From: Apostichopus japonicus
Taxonomy: Eukaryota; Echinodermata; Holothuroidea; Aspidochirotida; Stichopodidae
Direction: 5' to 3'
DNA: 64,000 bases
Assembly (NCBI RefSeq): GCF_037975245.1
Contig: NC_092568.1
Span: 19,514,001-19,578,000, forward strand
Notes under the pieces: model-generated
Told to the model about the DNA's origin: nothing
The model's input: the letters and a program-made list of their open reading frames with translations, nothing else
Databases searched by the model: none
Position numbers and translations under genes: made by a program
Shown here: piece after piece, positions 1-10,454 of the stretch
Layout: each line of letters starts with the position of its first letter
Position numbering within the stretch: position 1 is the stretch's first letter

Positions 1-681
1 ATAGAAAACGATGATAAAACATGAATATTTATGAGCAAGAATATGAATATACATCAGATATATCAAAGTATCACCCAGTTGGGACATTTTTTATACTGTA
101 ATGTGATTTCCCGCTTCAGAGCACTGGCTTTGTCAGTACGAGCAGTATACGAATATCATGTTTTCTATCAGATCAAGGTTAGGAACTGTTTGTACCGATA
201 ATACCAGTGCTGTGAGAGCATGATATTGGACTACAGTTTAGAGAGGTATTAGCATTAGGAAATTGTCCCAACTGGCTGAAAGTATAGGAAACCAATCACT
301 AAGGAAGTCTTTGTATTGTTTCTAGTTTTAAGATGATGAGGTGTATGCTCTATTAAGAAAGTATTCGTATCATAATAACAGGAGATGTCTTAAATTAATT
401 TCAAGTCTCTTTTGAGTCATAGAAGTGTTTAGACGTTGCAGGTGGAAGAAAATTTCAGGAGACTCGAGGCTAAACACAAAATACTTTATCATCATTTTTT
501 CATCGTCATCGTCTTCATCGTCATCATCACCGTCATCGACAGTGTCATCTGTTTGTTATCGTCATCATAATATATTCTATTAAAAAGTGGTTACGTATTG
601 TCAATACGCGACTTAGAATCACTGGCTAGTTTGAATTATGATTATGATTATTCTTAATTTTTTTTTTTTAACCACGAACAG
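1..681. other. Intron or upstream sequence of thrombospondin; trinucleotide-rich tract
   Basis: No exon recognised. A CATCGT/CATCAT-rich microsatellite occupies about 488-540. The sequence ends with a T-rich tract and the acceptor of the first visible thrombospondin exon. Confidence 0.6.
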
Positions 682-878
682 GTTACGACAGTTTCGACTC
701 TGTACAGTTCAGTGGTACATTCTACGTCAACACTGCTCAGGACGATGATTACGCCGGGTTCGTGTTCGGATATCAATCCAATCACCGTTTTTATGTCTTG
801 ATGTGGAAACAGATATCGCAGATGTATTGGATAACAGATCCATCTCAAGCCATGGCTAAAGCTGGTCTTCAACTCAAG
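682..878 (+). CDS. THBS: Thrombospondin exon a (TSP-C domain)
   Basis: Acceptor AACAG ends at 681 and donor AAG|GTATAG follows 878. The exon starts in phase 1, taking one base from an exon outside the window, and encodes [16 protein letters not shown] through AKAGLQLK. The [13 protein letters not shown] and RFYVLMWKQ segments are hallmark TSP-C sequence. Confidence 0.93.
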
Positions 879-3012
879 GTATAGTCTACCATCGAACACA
901 TGTATAGATAATACATTACAGTACGGTAACTTACGGAGGGGAGGGGAGGGGGGCAAGGAGAAGGAAAAGGGGGAAGGGCGAGTGCTTCGAGATCGGTTAA
1001 AATAGACAACGGAAAACTGACTTGTCACTAGTTCTAATCCAGTTCAAGACACTAAAGCTTGTTTTGCTCTTTTCAAGTTCAGTCGTAACGTCCAGATTCC
1101 TTCTACGATTGGTTACTTTACTCGCCCACACTTCCCAAACTTTTATATCTCTTCAAAAGCTAGTGGCCTAACGATATAAGGGGATAAGGGGAAGGCAGTA
1201 AAGGGCGGAGGAGGGGTTCCAATAACAGCCCAACCCCCCCCCCCCCCCCTCCATAAAGTTATTTAGCTACTTAAATTGTTTTAGTTTCGTCTTACATTTG
1301 GTGCATTGGTGAGACAATTTACGGTGGTTTAAGTACTTGCGGATTTTGAGCTGGTTAAAACTGTTGTTTTGAGATTACATAGTGGGGAGAGGGTGCAGTT
1401 GTACATTGTATGTAGCATACACTGATATTTTAGTAGTATCTCTAGATTTGATTGATGGGGGAAAAGAAAGTGCATGGTGTCGTAGGTTTGGAGGAGGCTT
1501 CACCGCACAATTCGGTACAGATAGCCCGCTCTGTGCACCCTTAGTATCATGTTTAACCGCTGTTTGTCTTTCTTCCCGTCTGCAGTTGGTTAATTCCACG
1601 ACAGGACCCGGTTCATACTTGAGGAATGCGCTGTGGCACACGGGCGATACAGAGGATGAAGTGAGTATAGATTATAGTTGTGACAACATACATGAACAGG
1701 AGGCCTACAAGTTGTGTGTCATCACTAAACCCCTCTATTTATTTTCTCCTCTGCAACCTTAATGTGCGAAGTTATTAGAGATCAAGGTTTGGTTTGGTTT
1801 TGTAATACTTGTTGTGTGGATTCAGTACAAGCCCCCTATTGTCTTTGATGGAAGTGTGTATAGCCACGTACAGTAGACTGACCTGTGTTATCATACCATA
1901 GTGTTATTGTAACAGCTAGTTTTGGTTATACTAACAAGCAGAAGTCTAGTGCAATGAAGTCATCGAAACCTCAATGCATTTTGCATTCTGGTTTTGTTTT
2001 GCTTCGAAAATAATGTTGCAATGCTAAATCATTTCTGAAACGTTTACGTTTGAATTTCACCAACGACTTTCTTATCACAATTTTTTTTAGACATTTGTAA
2101 GGAGGGGAAAGAATATTATGAGTTTTTAGTTCTTTGCAGAATGTGATTAATAAATTTAATAAATCAGAAAATTAATTAATTTCTTGATATCAATTCTTCA
2201 TTCCATCAGGTCACGTTACTCTGGCGGGATCAAAAAGAAATTGGATGGAGCCCTTTCAAAGCCTACAGATGGCAGGTACAACATAGAGTTCCAGAGGGAA
2301 CAATTAGGTAAGGTATAAAACTGTAATAATTAAGTCTCGCAAACTGCTGCAGTTTTTTTCTCTTTTACGATTTAATTTTCGTGCAGTCACAATCCATCAG
2401 TAATTGTTAAACGCCTTTTCAAAGGTATACTTTCCTGTTGGTTTCAGAGCGGCCGACAATGAGATCGGTTAAATTGGACTAGTCAATGTCTCGGACGGGG
2501 TGGGGGAGGGGGAGGGGCCAATGTGTTGAACGTGACAGGGAAAATGTTTGTTGGAGTAATAATAAGAGTGACCATTATTTTGAAATACCTGATTATTTAT
2601 TAGAACAAAAACGAGAAGAAAACAAGAACGAATTCGTGAAATTTTGATTAATAATAATAATTATAATAATATAATTGTGAATTTTTTTCTTAGTTGTCTT
2701 TGGGGAAAGAAGGTTCATTCGGTTTTCATTTGATTTCACTATATCAGTTTTAAAGACAACTCCAGATTTATCATTCAATGTGCTTTGAATAACAATAATA
2801 AGAATAACAATGGTACTTTTTTGTTTTAACAATGATCTATTCTTTTTTCCTTTGTCTTCTTTTTTTACAGAGTAACAATGAGTGATGGTAGTAGGAAAAT
2901 AGTAGATTCAGGACTTATCTACGATGACACTCTACAGGGTGGTCAAGTTGGACTGTTCTGTTTCTCGCAACAAATGGTATTCTTTTCCGATTTGGACTAC
3001 AAATGCTTATAG
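682..3012 (+). CDS. THBS: Thrombospondin, C-terminal part (4 coding exons, 5' end outside window)
   Basis: Joined exons 682-878, 1586-1660, 2210-2307 and 2871-3012 give 169 residues and a stop. They cover most of the thrombospondin C-terminal (TSP-C, lectin-like beta-sandwich) domain. Diagnostic stretches are [28 protein letters not shown] (an N-glycosylation sequon), [21 protein letters not shown]-like and [11 protein letters not shown] near the end. Known role: secreted oligomeric calcium-binding matrix glycoprotein; the TSP-C domain contributes to cell and matrix binding. All introns are GT..AG and frame is kept. Upstream exons (type 3 repeats, EGF, coiled coil) lie left of position 1, so I cannot say whether it is a subgroup A (trimeric) or B (pentameric) protein. 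I saw no earlier exon in 1-681. Confidence 0.93.
1586..1660 (+). CDS. THBS: Thrombospondin exon b (TSP-C domain)
   Basis: Acceptor TCTGCAG ends at 1585 and donor GAA|GTGAGT follows 1660. The 25 codons include NSTTGPG, an N-linked glycosylation sequon, and [11 protein letters not shown], a block strongly conserved in the family. Exon length is 75 nt, phase 0 on both sides. Confidence 0.93.
2210..2307 (+). CDS. THBS: Thrombospondin exon c (TSP-C domain)
   Basis: Acceptor CCATCAG ends at 2209; donor AG|GTAAGG follows 2307. It encodes [20 protein letters not shown] and [12 protein letters not shown], then the first two bases of an Arg codon completed by the next exon. The W-K/R-D and YRW pattern matches the family. 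Confidence 0.93.
2871..3012 (+). CDS. THBS: Thrombospondin terminal coding exon
   Basis: Acceptor TTTTTTTACAG ends at 2870. The exon encodes [19 protein letters not shown], then [23 protein letters not shown] and a TAG stop at 3010-3012. The closing [15 protein letters not shown] is typical of TSP-C. The protein ends one residue after the last Cys, so it has no long C-terminal tail. Confidence 0.93.
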
Positions 3013-3450
3013 AGGTCAGTAAAACATTCATTTAATATCCGTTTTTTTATGTCAATCCCTTTGTTTTTCATGTATTCCCATGTTTTTGTCATTATGTTAA
3101 TGTGCAATTTCATTGTTTATGTTCCCTTTTAAGTTTTTCAGTTTTATATAGCTTTTTAAGCTGGTAAAATTAACAAAGTTTATCTTTTATTTTTTTCAAA
3201 TTTCAGGCATTACATATTTTATCACAAAAGCAACATAACCTGCTGTTTTAACAAGGACGAAATCTGTCGCTGTTTTCTACTGACAGAGAAACAACGTTGG
3301 TCGCTTACCTACCAAGACTGAAGTTAGACACGAAGAGGCTTGGATAGTGGTGGATGTGACCTGTACTTTAAGCCACCCTACCCTTCTTCTCCCTCCCACA
3401 CACCCTCTCTCTCCTAGTGCAGTGAAATAAAACTTTATGTAATGTTACCG
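3013..3450 (+). other. THBS: Thrombospondin 3' UTR with a probable intron and polyadenylation signal
   Basis: After the stop only two bases remain before a good donor, AG|GTCAGT at 3014/3015. A matching acceptor (pyrimidine-rich, then TTTCAG) ends at 3206. The second 3' UTR exon would run from 3207 to just after the AATAAA at 3426-3431. An intron this close to the stop should not trigger nonsense-mediated decay. If the donor is unused, the UTR simply continues. Splice and polyA sites are seen; their use is inferred. Confidence 0.55.
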
Positions 3451-6400
3451 AAGGCAACTAACACGTGATATTTCTTTAGTCTGTTAGACTGAAGGGGAGG
3501 AATCATGACAAAATAAATATAGTTGATAGAAAAGGCACCAAGAATAATTTATATAGCTGCAGGGTGCAAGAGTCAATAATTGCAAGGGGACACATGCATG
3601 GATGGATGTGTGGTGTGTGAAGTCATGTGACATTGGACATCGGGATGAAAAAGTTACACTTTTTACTCCATAAGAGGGATGAGAAGGGGGGGGGGGGGGT
3701 GTGATTGGAACATATGAAGTTAATTTCTAGGTCTCATTGAAGGTAATTAAAAGTAATGCCAGGTCGTAAAATAATGCCATATCATATCATCATTTTGTAA
3801 CTTATAATAAGAAAAAAGAAACATATTTTTAGTTGATTGATCCTTATAAAGAGAGTTGTACATACTATAAATGTGCTTAAAAGAAACAATGATGGAAATA
3901 ACAGAATTTTTCTAAATAAAGTTGTAAATTAATAAATATTAACTATGAAATTAAATAGATGATTATTACAGTTTTATGCTGCGGTTGAGTTAAAATGAAA
4001 GAATCAATTATGTATTGAGCCTACTCATCTCGTAAAGCTAATTTTGATGACAACGAGGAGTTTCACAAACAATGTTTGCTATTGGTTGATTCTTTGCCAC
4101 ATATTTATCTTAAACAGTGAACAAAGAGAAAAGACGTTTATATAGTAGATATTGGTAAAATAACGATAAAATATCGTTTGCAACATCCGTTTACCTATTA
4201 CATTATAAGCAAGAGGTGCTGAAGTTTTCGAATTATAATGACGGAGACTCAAAAATTGACAAATTTTGGGCAAAAAGAAGTAATATATATCTATATTCAT
4301 ATACATTTTTTGTCAGAAACAAATAGCATCATGAATGGCTATTCACATATTAATTTTGATTGTTGAAACCGTCTAGTACGATTAGTACGATTACGTTTTA
4401 ATCTTCTTTTTACATCACTCGCTTTATTATAGATTGCAAATTTCCAGATTCAGATCACCCCCCCCTCCCCCCTTACCCCCTTCCAACCTGCAAATAATTG
4501 TCATATGAATCAAGAGTGAACGTACAAGAAAGATGAAAATGATAAAGGTGGTTTTGTTGGTAGAGTGGATCCAGTTAGCTTTGAATATAAAATTGAAGGA
4601 GGAATTACATATTCAACTACAAAATATCGTAATAATTCTATTATTTATAGTACAACCAAAGGAAAGAATATCACGAAAAATCATTAAGAAAAAACGGACG
4701 AAAAAGGAAAAAGAAAGAAAAACCGTGACAATGATGGTATTAATGGTTAGATTGAATAGAAAAAGCGGTCTTATAGTTTGAAATACAAGATTCTAGTCAC
4801 TAAGATGCAAACTGTTGTTCGTGTTTTTTTCATACACCACTTTCATTAACAACAAACTATTATTTATGCTCAAAGAAAGTAGATCCAAATCAGTGCGGAG
4901 GGGGGGTGTAACAAATTGATAATAATAGAGGGCGTTTTTACAATTTGCATGAAAAAGAGAAAGCAACATGTTTCTTTTTCTTTTCTTTCTTAATCTGTAA
5001 AGGCATGAATTTGTCGTAGAGTTTTAGTATAGTCATTTTACGTTGCTTTGGGAACTTAATTGTCCTAGTGTGCCATTGTCGTACAAACATAATCTTATAT
5101 GCTTTATATGCCTCAACTAAGTACAGTCAGTAATTTGAAAATATCCTTATAGGTTTACTCATATGTGAAATATACTCCTTGTTTGTGCTTGGTAGCGAAG
5201 AGGATTAAACACAATTCGTTGCCATGGTGAGGCTAGTGGTGGCCCGGGAGGGCCAGGGGGCGGGGTACGTAGGGATACCGATACGTACCCGCTCATGTTA
5301 GTTCATCGTTGCCATGGTGAGGCTGGTGGTGGCCGGGGGGGGGGGTGGGGCGTAGTCTGTTATCAAAATCTCATAAAGCGTATAAAAAAAGAATTGATCC
5401 TCGGTGTTTTAGGTGAAAGAGTTTTACAAGTTGTAAAAATAAATCATGATATTATATATCTGTTTCTTCATTTAAGCTGTTAATATTTGACTTATATTAA
5501 AAAATGTGATAATCGTGTGAAGTAAGCTCACGGCTATCATAATTATGCAAACGCGTAACGTGACTGTAAGTTCTAAATTTTTAAACAAATATCCACTCGG
5601 AAAGCTGTATTAATGTGTGCTGCCTTTTGTTTAGTGACGTAAGGGGCATGGTTTCAGGGGTCACGGTTCAACAGCAAGAGCTAGGGTGGTTAACCTTACC
5701 CCTCCCCCTCTAAACTTCACTTAACGCAAAGCTATGAATTTTTTATTAGAGAAGAGGCACCCTGTTAGATCTGGTACTGCACTTGGCAGTAAACTTTTGT
5801 CAACAAAAACCTGTTGTTATTGAAATAAACATACTAAGGCATAGCTATGTTCATACTCATCCAAGTATTCATGCAAACATAAAACTGGCCGTGGGGATCC
5901 GTCGGGCTCAAACAATTTCGGACCAAACCCTTGGGCTTTGGCCCGGTGCCCAGGTTCTATGAACCGCCTTAAACCGGTTATCGCTCGGTGCTTCTGGCTT
6001 GGTTACAAGATGGGTGGTTCTATGTGCACTCCACCGTCAACCGCAACTACCTAAACATATAGACCTGCTTCTGTACTTCAAAAGCACTATACTTCTGTCA
6101 ATCAAAACCATATAATATATTAACTTATGTATAAGGTTTACAAATAAAATAAAACGCCATCAGACCAGAACGGAGAAATTAACATTGGCTATAGCGCGTT
6201 TATAGAATATGCGAACTTAACTAATTGACCTCCAATCGTAAACGTCACTACCACAAAGAGAAACATTTAAATGTAATTTAATAAAAAAATAAAAAAAGAT
6301 TTCTCCATGCAAAGGTCTGATTTTGCATGTATTTCCTCTTTTCTCGTCTTTAATGTAAATAGCCAAATATTTAAATTTTGCATCTTGTTGCCTTCCTTTG

Positions 6401-6560
6401 TATAGTCTTTATTAAGTTTAAACAAAAAATGTTTTGAAATGTTGAATATTTATATAAAATGCAAATTTTAAATATATGTTTATTGTTTTTGTGTCATATA
6501 TTGTTTCTCATATTGTTTCTATAATAAAGAACAAACGAATTGACTTTCTAACTAGCAAAT
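3451..6560. other. Intergenic region, no gene seen
   Basis: AT-rich sequence with homopolymer G or C runs, for example 14 G at 3686-3699. Two related copies of a GC-rich segment beginning TTGCCATGGTGAGGC occur at 5219 and 5309, a 90-bp tandem pair. Open frames here are short and have no recognisable domain. Confidence 0.6.
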
Positions 6561-6604
6561 ACAGGTGCGTATCCGGGGGGGGCGTTGGGGGCGCGCGCCC
6601 CCCG

Positions 6605-6780
6605 GGTAAGAAAAAGAGGAGAGAAAAAAAAGAGAAGAAAAAAGGAAAAAAGAGGGGAAAAAGAGGGGAAAAAGAGGAGGAGGAGAGGAAGGAAGGGAAA
6701 AGAAAAAGAAGAAAGAGAGAAGAAGGAGAAAAGGAGGGAGTAAAAGAAAAACGCGAAGACACCGGGAAGAGAAAGAGGAA
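6605..6780 (+). repeat. Polypurine (A/G) tract
   Basis: About 175 nt almost entirely A and G on the + strand. The long open frames on both strands here are products of this composition (Lys/Arg/Glu on +, Phe/Ser/Pro on -), not genes. Confidence 0.85.
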
Positions 6781-7703
6781 CAGTGACATCATTACAGCGC
6801 TGAAGGGTAGCCAGTGACGGATCAATGATTTCGTAAAAGTGTGCCTCACCCTACCCCTTACACCGACAACTCCATTTTTTGACGTTTCCATTTTCCTCTC
6901 TCACTAATGATCTATATATATACTATATATGGTCTATCATAACGCGTGTGTAGAATTGTGCTATGAAACCAACTGTGGCTGGTCTCGAACTCGACCGTGT
7001 CGTCGGGGAACATGACGCATTTTGGGATGGGGGCGACCGCCCCCCCCCCCCATTAAGCATTTTTTAAATGATATCGCTAAGTAATTTCAAAATAGAAAGT
7101 GCTTAGATGCAACTTACAAGGCCTGGGAAGTGTCATTTCCAGCGATCTGGGAGACATTCTCGGCCAAAATTTGCTTGTACTCTTCGCGCTAACAAATGGT
7201 CCTGGGTAGTGCCATTTCCAGCGATCTGGGAGGCATTTTCGGCCAAAATTTTCTTGTACGCTTCGCGCCAACCTATGGTGGCGCTACGCTTAGATAATTT
7301 GCCTACAGGCTTCGCCCCTCCCTTGGCAAATTCCTCGCTACGCGCCTGTTCGAATTTGTAACGCAAACAGCAGATATCACATCATATCAGTGAGCATGAA
7401 AATGGCGTTCCAGGATGAAAATCCTCAAAACTGTCCGACTTGCCTGAAAAAATAACCAGAAATTTTCGCGCGCAAAGCGCGCGTTCAACGTGTCAATGTC
7501 AATATCATATAGGCAAGCATCGGTTATTACATCGCATGCCATCATGTACCGTACGGTCCGTTCAAATTGCGCAGTATACAGCGGGATGCTAATGTAAACA
7601 ACGACATGTCTCATGTAGATGTATAAAAAGCATGGAGGTCCAATTATGTCAAAAGTTTCTTTTACATTAGTAATGGCGAATTAGGGGCTGCACCCCCGCC
7701 GCG

Positions 7704-8086
7704 CAGTGGCGGAGCGTCCATACGGTCAGGGGGCAGATGCCCCCCCCCCCCCCGACGGACTGAAATGGACTGCTGGCGCCTTTTACAGCTCTTTACCACT
7801 TTTTACTTATTCTAGATTATTGACTTTTTTATTGCGCTCTCATCTACTTATTGACATTTCTCACATTTTGTTGGTGTAATTTGGCGGTGACACCCTATTC
7901 TTCGTTTATCTGCAAATTAGCCAGGCCCTGAAAGGGTCATTTCCGGCGATCTAGGGAGTATCTTTACTCAAAATTTGTCTGTGCGCTACGCGCCAACCAG
8001 TGGTGGCGCTCCGCTTAGATAGTGTCGAAAGCGTCCCTACAGACCATTCTCGCCCCTCCTGACCAATACCCCTAGCTCCGCCACTG
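7704..8086. mobile_element. hAT-like nonautonomous element, copy 1
   Basis: Termini CAGTGGCGGAGC and CTCCGCCACTG are inverted repeats. The 8-bp target duplication CCGCCGCG is perfect (7696-7703 and 8087-8094). The length is 383 bp and there is no transposase. It is homologous to 52500-53021 (opposite orientation) and 58342-58715. An 8-bp duplication and CAGTGGCGG-type ends are characteristic of the hAT superfamily. Confidence 0.85.
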
Positions 8087-8475
8087 CCGCCGCGCTTCCT
8101 ACGCATATGTGTGTAGTGTTCGGTTTCGGAAATATCTGCTATTTTTTCATTTCCTTCAACCAAATTTTATAATAGCCGTTATAACAGGTTTAATATTTGT
8201 ACACCAATAAATTAACTGTGTCTGAATTTTCGAAAATTTCTGACCAACATTCTGCATCACACTTCCCTCTACTCGTGCAATTTTGACCGGTCTGTTAGGG
8301 GTTGAAAGTAGTTTTTCTATATTGGTTGTCCATAGATGAAATTTTGTACAACATTATGGGTATCTTTGAAGTGAGGTTATTCACGAGAAATGTGAATTTT
8401 CAAATTCTGAACAAATTTGGGGCTTAAAACCTTGAAAAGTGGGGCTGACGGGTATTGTGGGCCGCGACGTAGAAT

Positions 8476-9480
8476 CACTGGCGGATCCAAGGGGGGCCAA
8501 GGGGGGCCATGGCCCCCCCCACCAAAGGTGAGCCAAAAAGTGTTTCCGAACATCCGCTAAATCATATGATTGGAAATTAAAAAAAATCGAGAGGAATAGC
8601 AGTGGTAGACTAGTCTAAATCTTTTCGTTTTCTGGATTAATTTAAATGCAGAGCTCCCAACTGACCCGTAATTCGCGGGAATTAGACCCGCATTCTAACA
8701 CCCAAACCCGCTGACCCGCACAAGCGTCCGAAAAAACCGCATTGTAATTGTCAAGTATACATAACAAAATATGCATCAAATTTTGACTTAGCAACCATCA
8801 TTTCTTTAGCATTTAGCATAATAGAGTATAAAACCTCCTTTACAGCATCATTTGAACCTCAAATTAGCCTATAATTCTTTTCATTGGGGCGAGCAGCGAA
8901 CATTTTCATGCCACGGGAAACAATGAATTATCACCTACTATTCAATTTATTGATGTTACACACAAAAAAATGCATATTTCTCAGAAAATTTTGGGTGACA
9001 AAAGCCTTTCTAAGTGCCACCATTTTACATGTAGGCATCACCAGGATTCCAAAAAAATCAAAAGGGGAGGGGGACACCGCCTCCCCTTATACCCCTCCCC
9101 CAGGACGGCGATTCGTGGCATGGACCAGCATTTGCCTTCTCAAGAGTTGGGAGCTATGTAAATGTATTTAACACCATTTTGCAGTTACAGGCTGGTTGTA
9201 AGAAATTTATAACCTATAGAGTAATAAAATTTCTTGAGAAAGATGATCCCAACTTTGTTTTATAAATATTTTAGAAAATTACACCTGGGAAACATTTTTT
9301 TAGAAGTCAATTAACATCACCATTGTACACTTTTGTCTCACCAAATTGCATCTGAGGGCATTCTCAGCAATAGAAAATTTTCCAAAGGGGAGGGGGAACC
9401 CCCTCCCCTTAGACCCCTCCCCCATATCACTCTAATGCCACTTTGGCCCCTCCCAAACAAAGGCCCTGGATCCGCCAGTG
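8476..9480. mobile_element. hAT-like nonautonomous element, 1005 bp
   Basis: Termini CACTGGCGGATCC and GGATCCGCCAGTG are perfect inverted repeats, with a perfect 8-bp duplication CGTAGAAT at 8468-8475 and 9481-9488. G-rich then C-rich subterminal blocks are present and there is no transposase. A further inverted pair inside (AGAGCTCCCAACT at 8650, AGTTGGGAGCT ending 9155) may be another element inserted into this one. Confidence 0.85.
8649..9158. mobile_element. Possible element nested inside the 8476-9480 element
   Basis: Inverted ends GAGCTCCCAACT and AGTTGGGAGCT. Both sides carry TAAATG next to the ends, but a clean 8-bp duplication is not seen. Status is tentative. Confidence 0.35.
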
Positions 9481-9784
9481 CGTAGAATCACCTACAAAAG
9501 CAAAGACCCACAGGACATGCGATCAGGTCGAACATGACGTGTGCCGGGTTGACAATCTTCAAAAAGGTTATGGATGGAAAAAAAAACTATTAGGAAATAC
9601 TTGGTTCTCAGGCCAAAGGTGTACATCTGGTTGGTCATTTCAAGCCCGAGAAGTGCCGTTTCCGGTGATCTGGGGGGTATCAAAACCAGAAATTTTCTTG
9701 TACGCTGCGCGCCAACCGATGGTGGCGCTCCGCTTAGATAGTAATTCGCGCCCCCCGGGTTAGAAAATCCTGGATACGCGCCTG

Positions 9785-10454
9785 AAATACGTATACTTAT
9801 ATTCAACCCCCCCCCCCCTCTACCTGTTAGTCTTCAAATTGTCTGTTAGGATTTGCCCCAAATAAAATGTGTTTACTACAAAGGCTTTATACTTAAGTAC
9901 TATGGAAAGTTTTATTTTTAGTACTATGGAATTAATATTATAATTAAATATGTCACTAAGTTTCAAATAGTCTCCAGATGAAGTAATTTGAAACATTAAT
10001 ATCCTTCTGGAGCTTTCAACCAATTCCGGTTATCAGATACAGGGTATAAAAGGAGGGGGGGGGGACCAATATCGACATATAACTAGAGACCATCGAAACA
10101 GAGATAAGAAATAAGGATGGCCATGCGAAAAATTTCTTCACCACTTAATTGGTTAACAGCAAAATTATGTTTGGCAATTGAGGTGAGTGCCAAACAAAAC
10201 AGTGAATAGTTGAGCCCCTGGGCCACAGGCTTCCTGCCTGGATCAAGCCCTTCTTACCAACAAAACTTCGCTCAATTTGTCATCGCAACCGTCAAGACCA
10301 AACGTTTTATAGTATTTCTTTACTCCCCAAAACATGAAACTATATAGTCCAAACTATGGGGCAGGGGAGGGGAGGGGAGGGGGTGGGTGGTGTAACCAGG
10401 GAATCTTTATACTAAATGTTATGTCAAAACAAAACAAAACAAGGCAAGAGTTGT
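9785..10454. other. Intergenic region, no gene seen
   Basis: Starts with a 12-C run (9807-9818). Nothing recognisable apart from a GGGGA-type repeat near 10362-10385. Confidence 0.5.

Larger units (their letters stand above)
6562..9784. mobile_element. Composite hAT-like element hosting nested insertions
   Basis: Left end CAGGTGCGTATCC at 6562 and right end GGATACGCGCCTG finishing at 9784 are inverted repeats with one mismatch in 13. AAATAC occurs at both edges (6557-6562 and 9785-9790), overlapping the element by one base, so a target duplication is plausible but not clean. The interior holds a polypurine tract (6605-6780), three copies of a segment containing GATCTGGGAG or similar, and two younger insertions described separately. 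No transposase frame is visible. Confidence 0.45.

Noticed and set aside
1375-1762. Open frames overlapping thrombospondin exon b on both strands
   Set aside because: They run through the intron; the conserved TSP-C sequence is confined to 1586-1660 in one frame between good splice sites.
6476-6891. Overlapping open frames of 113 and 127 codons on opposite strands
   Set aside because: They arise from the polypurine tract; composition is almost only Lys/Arg/Glu or Phe/Ser/Pro and there is no domain.
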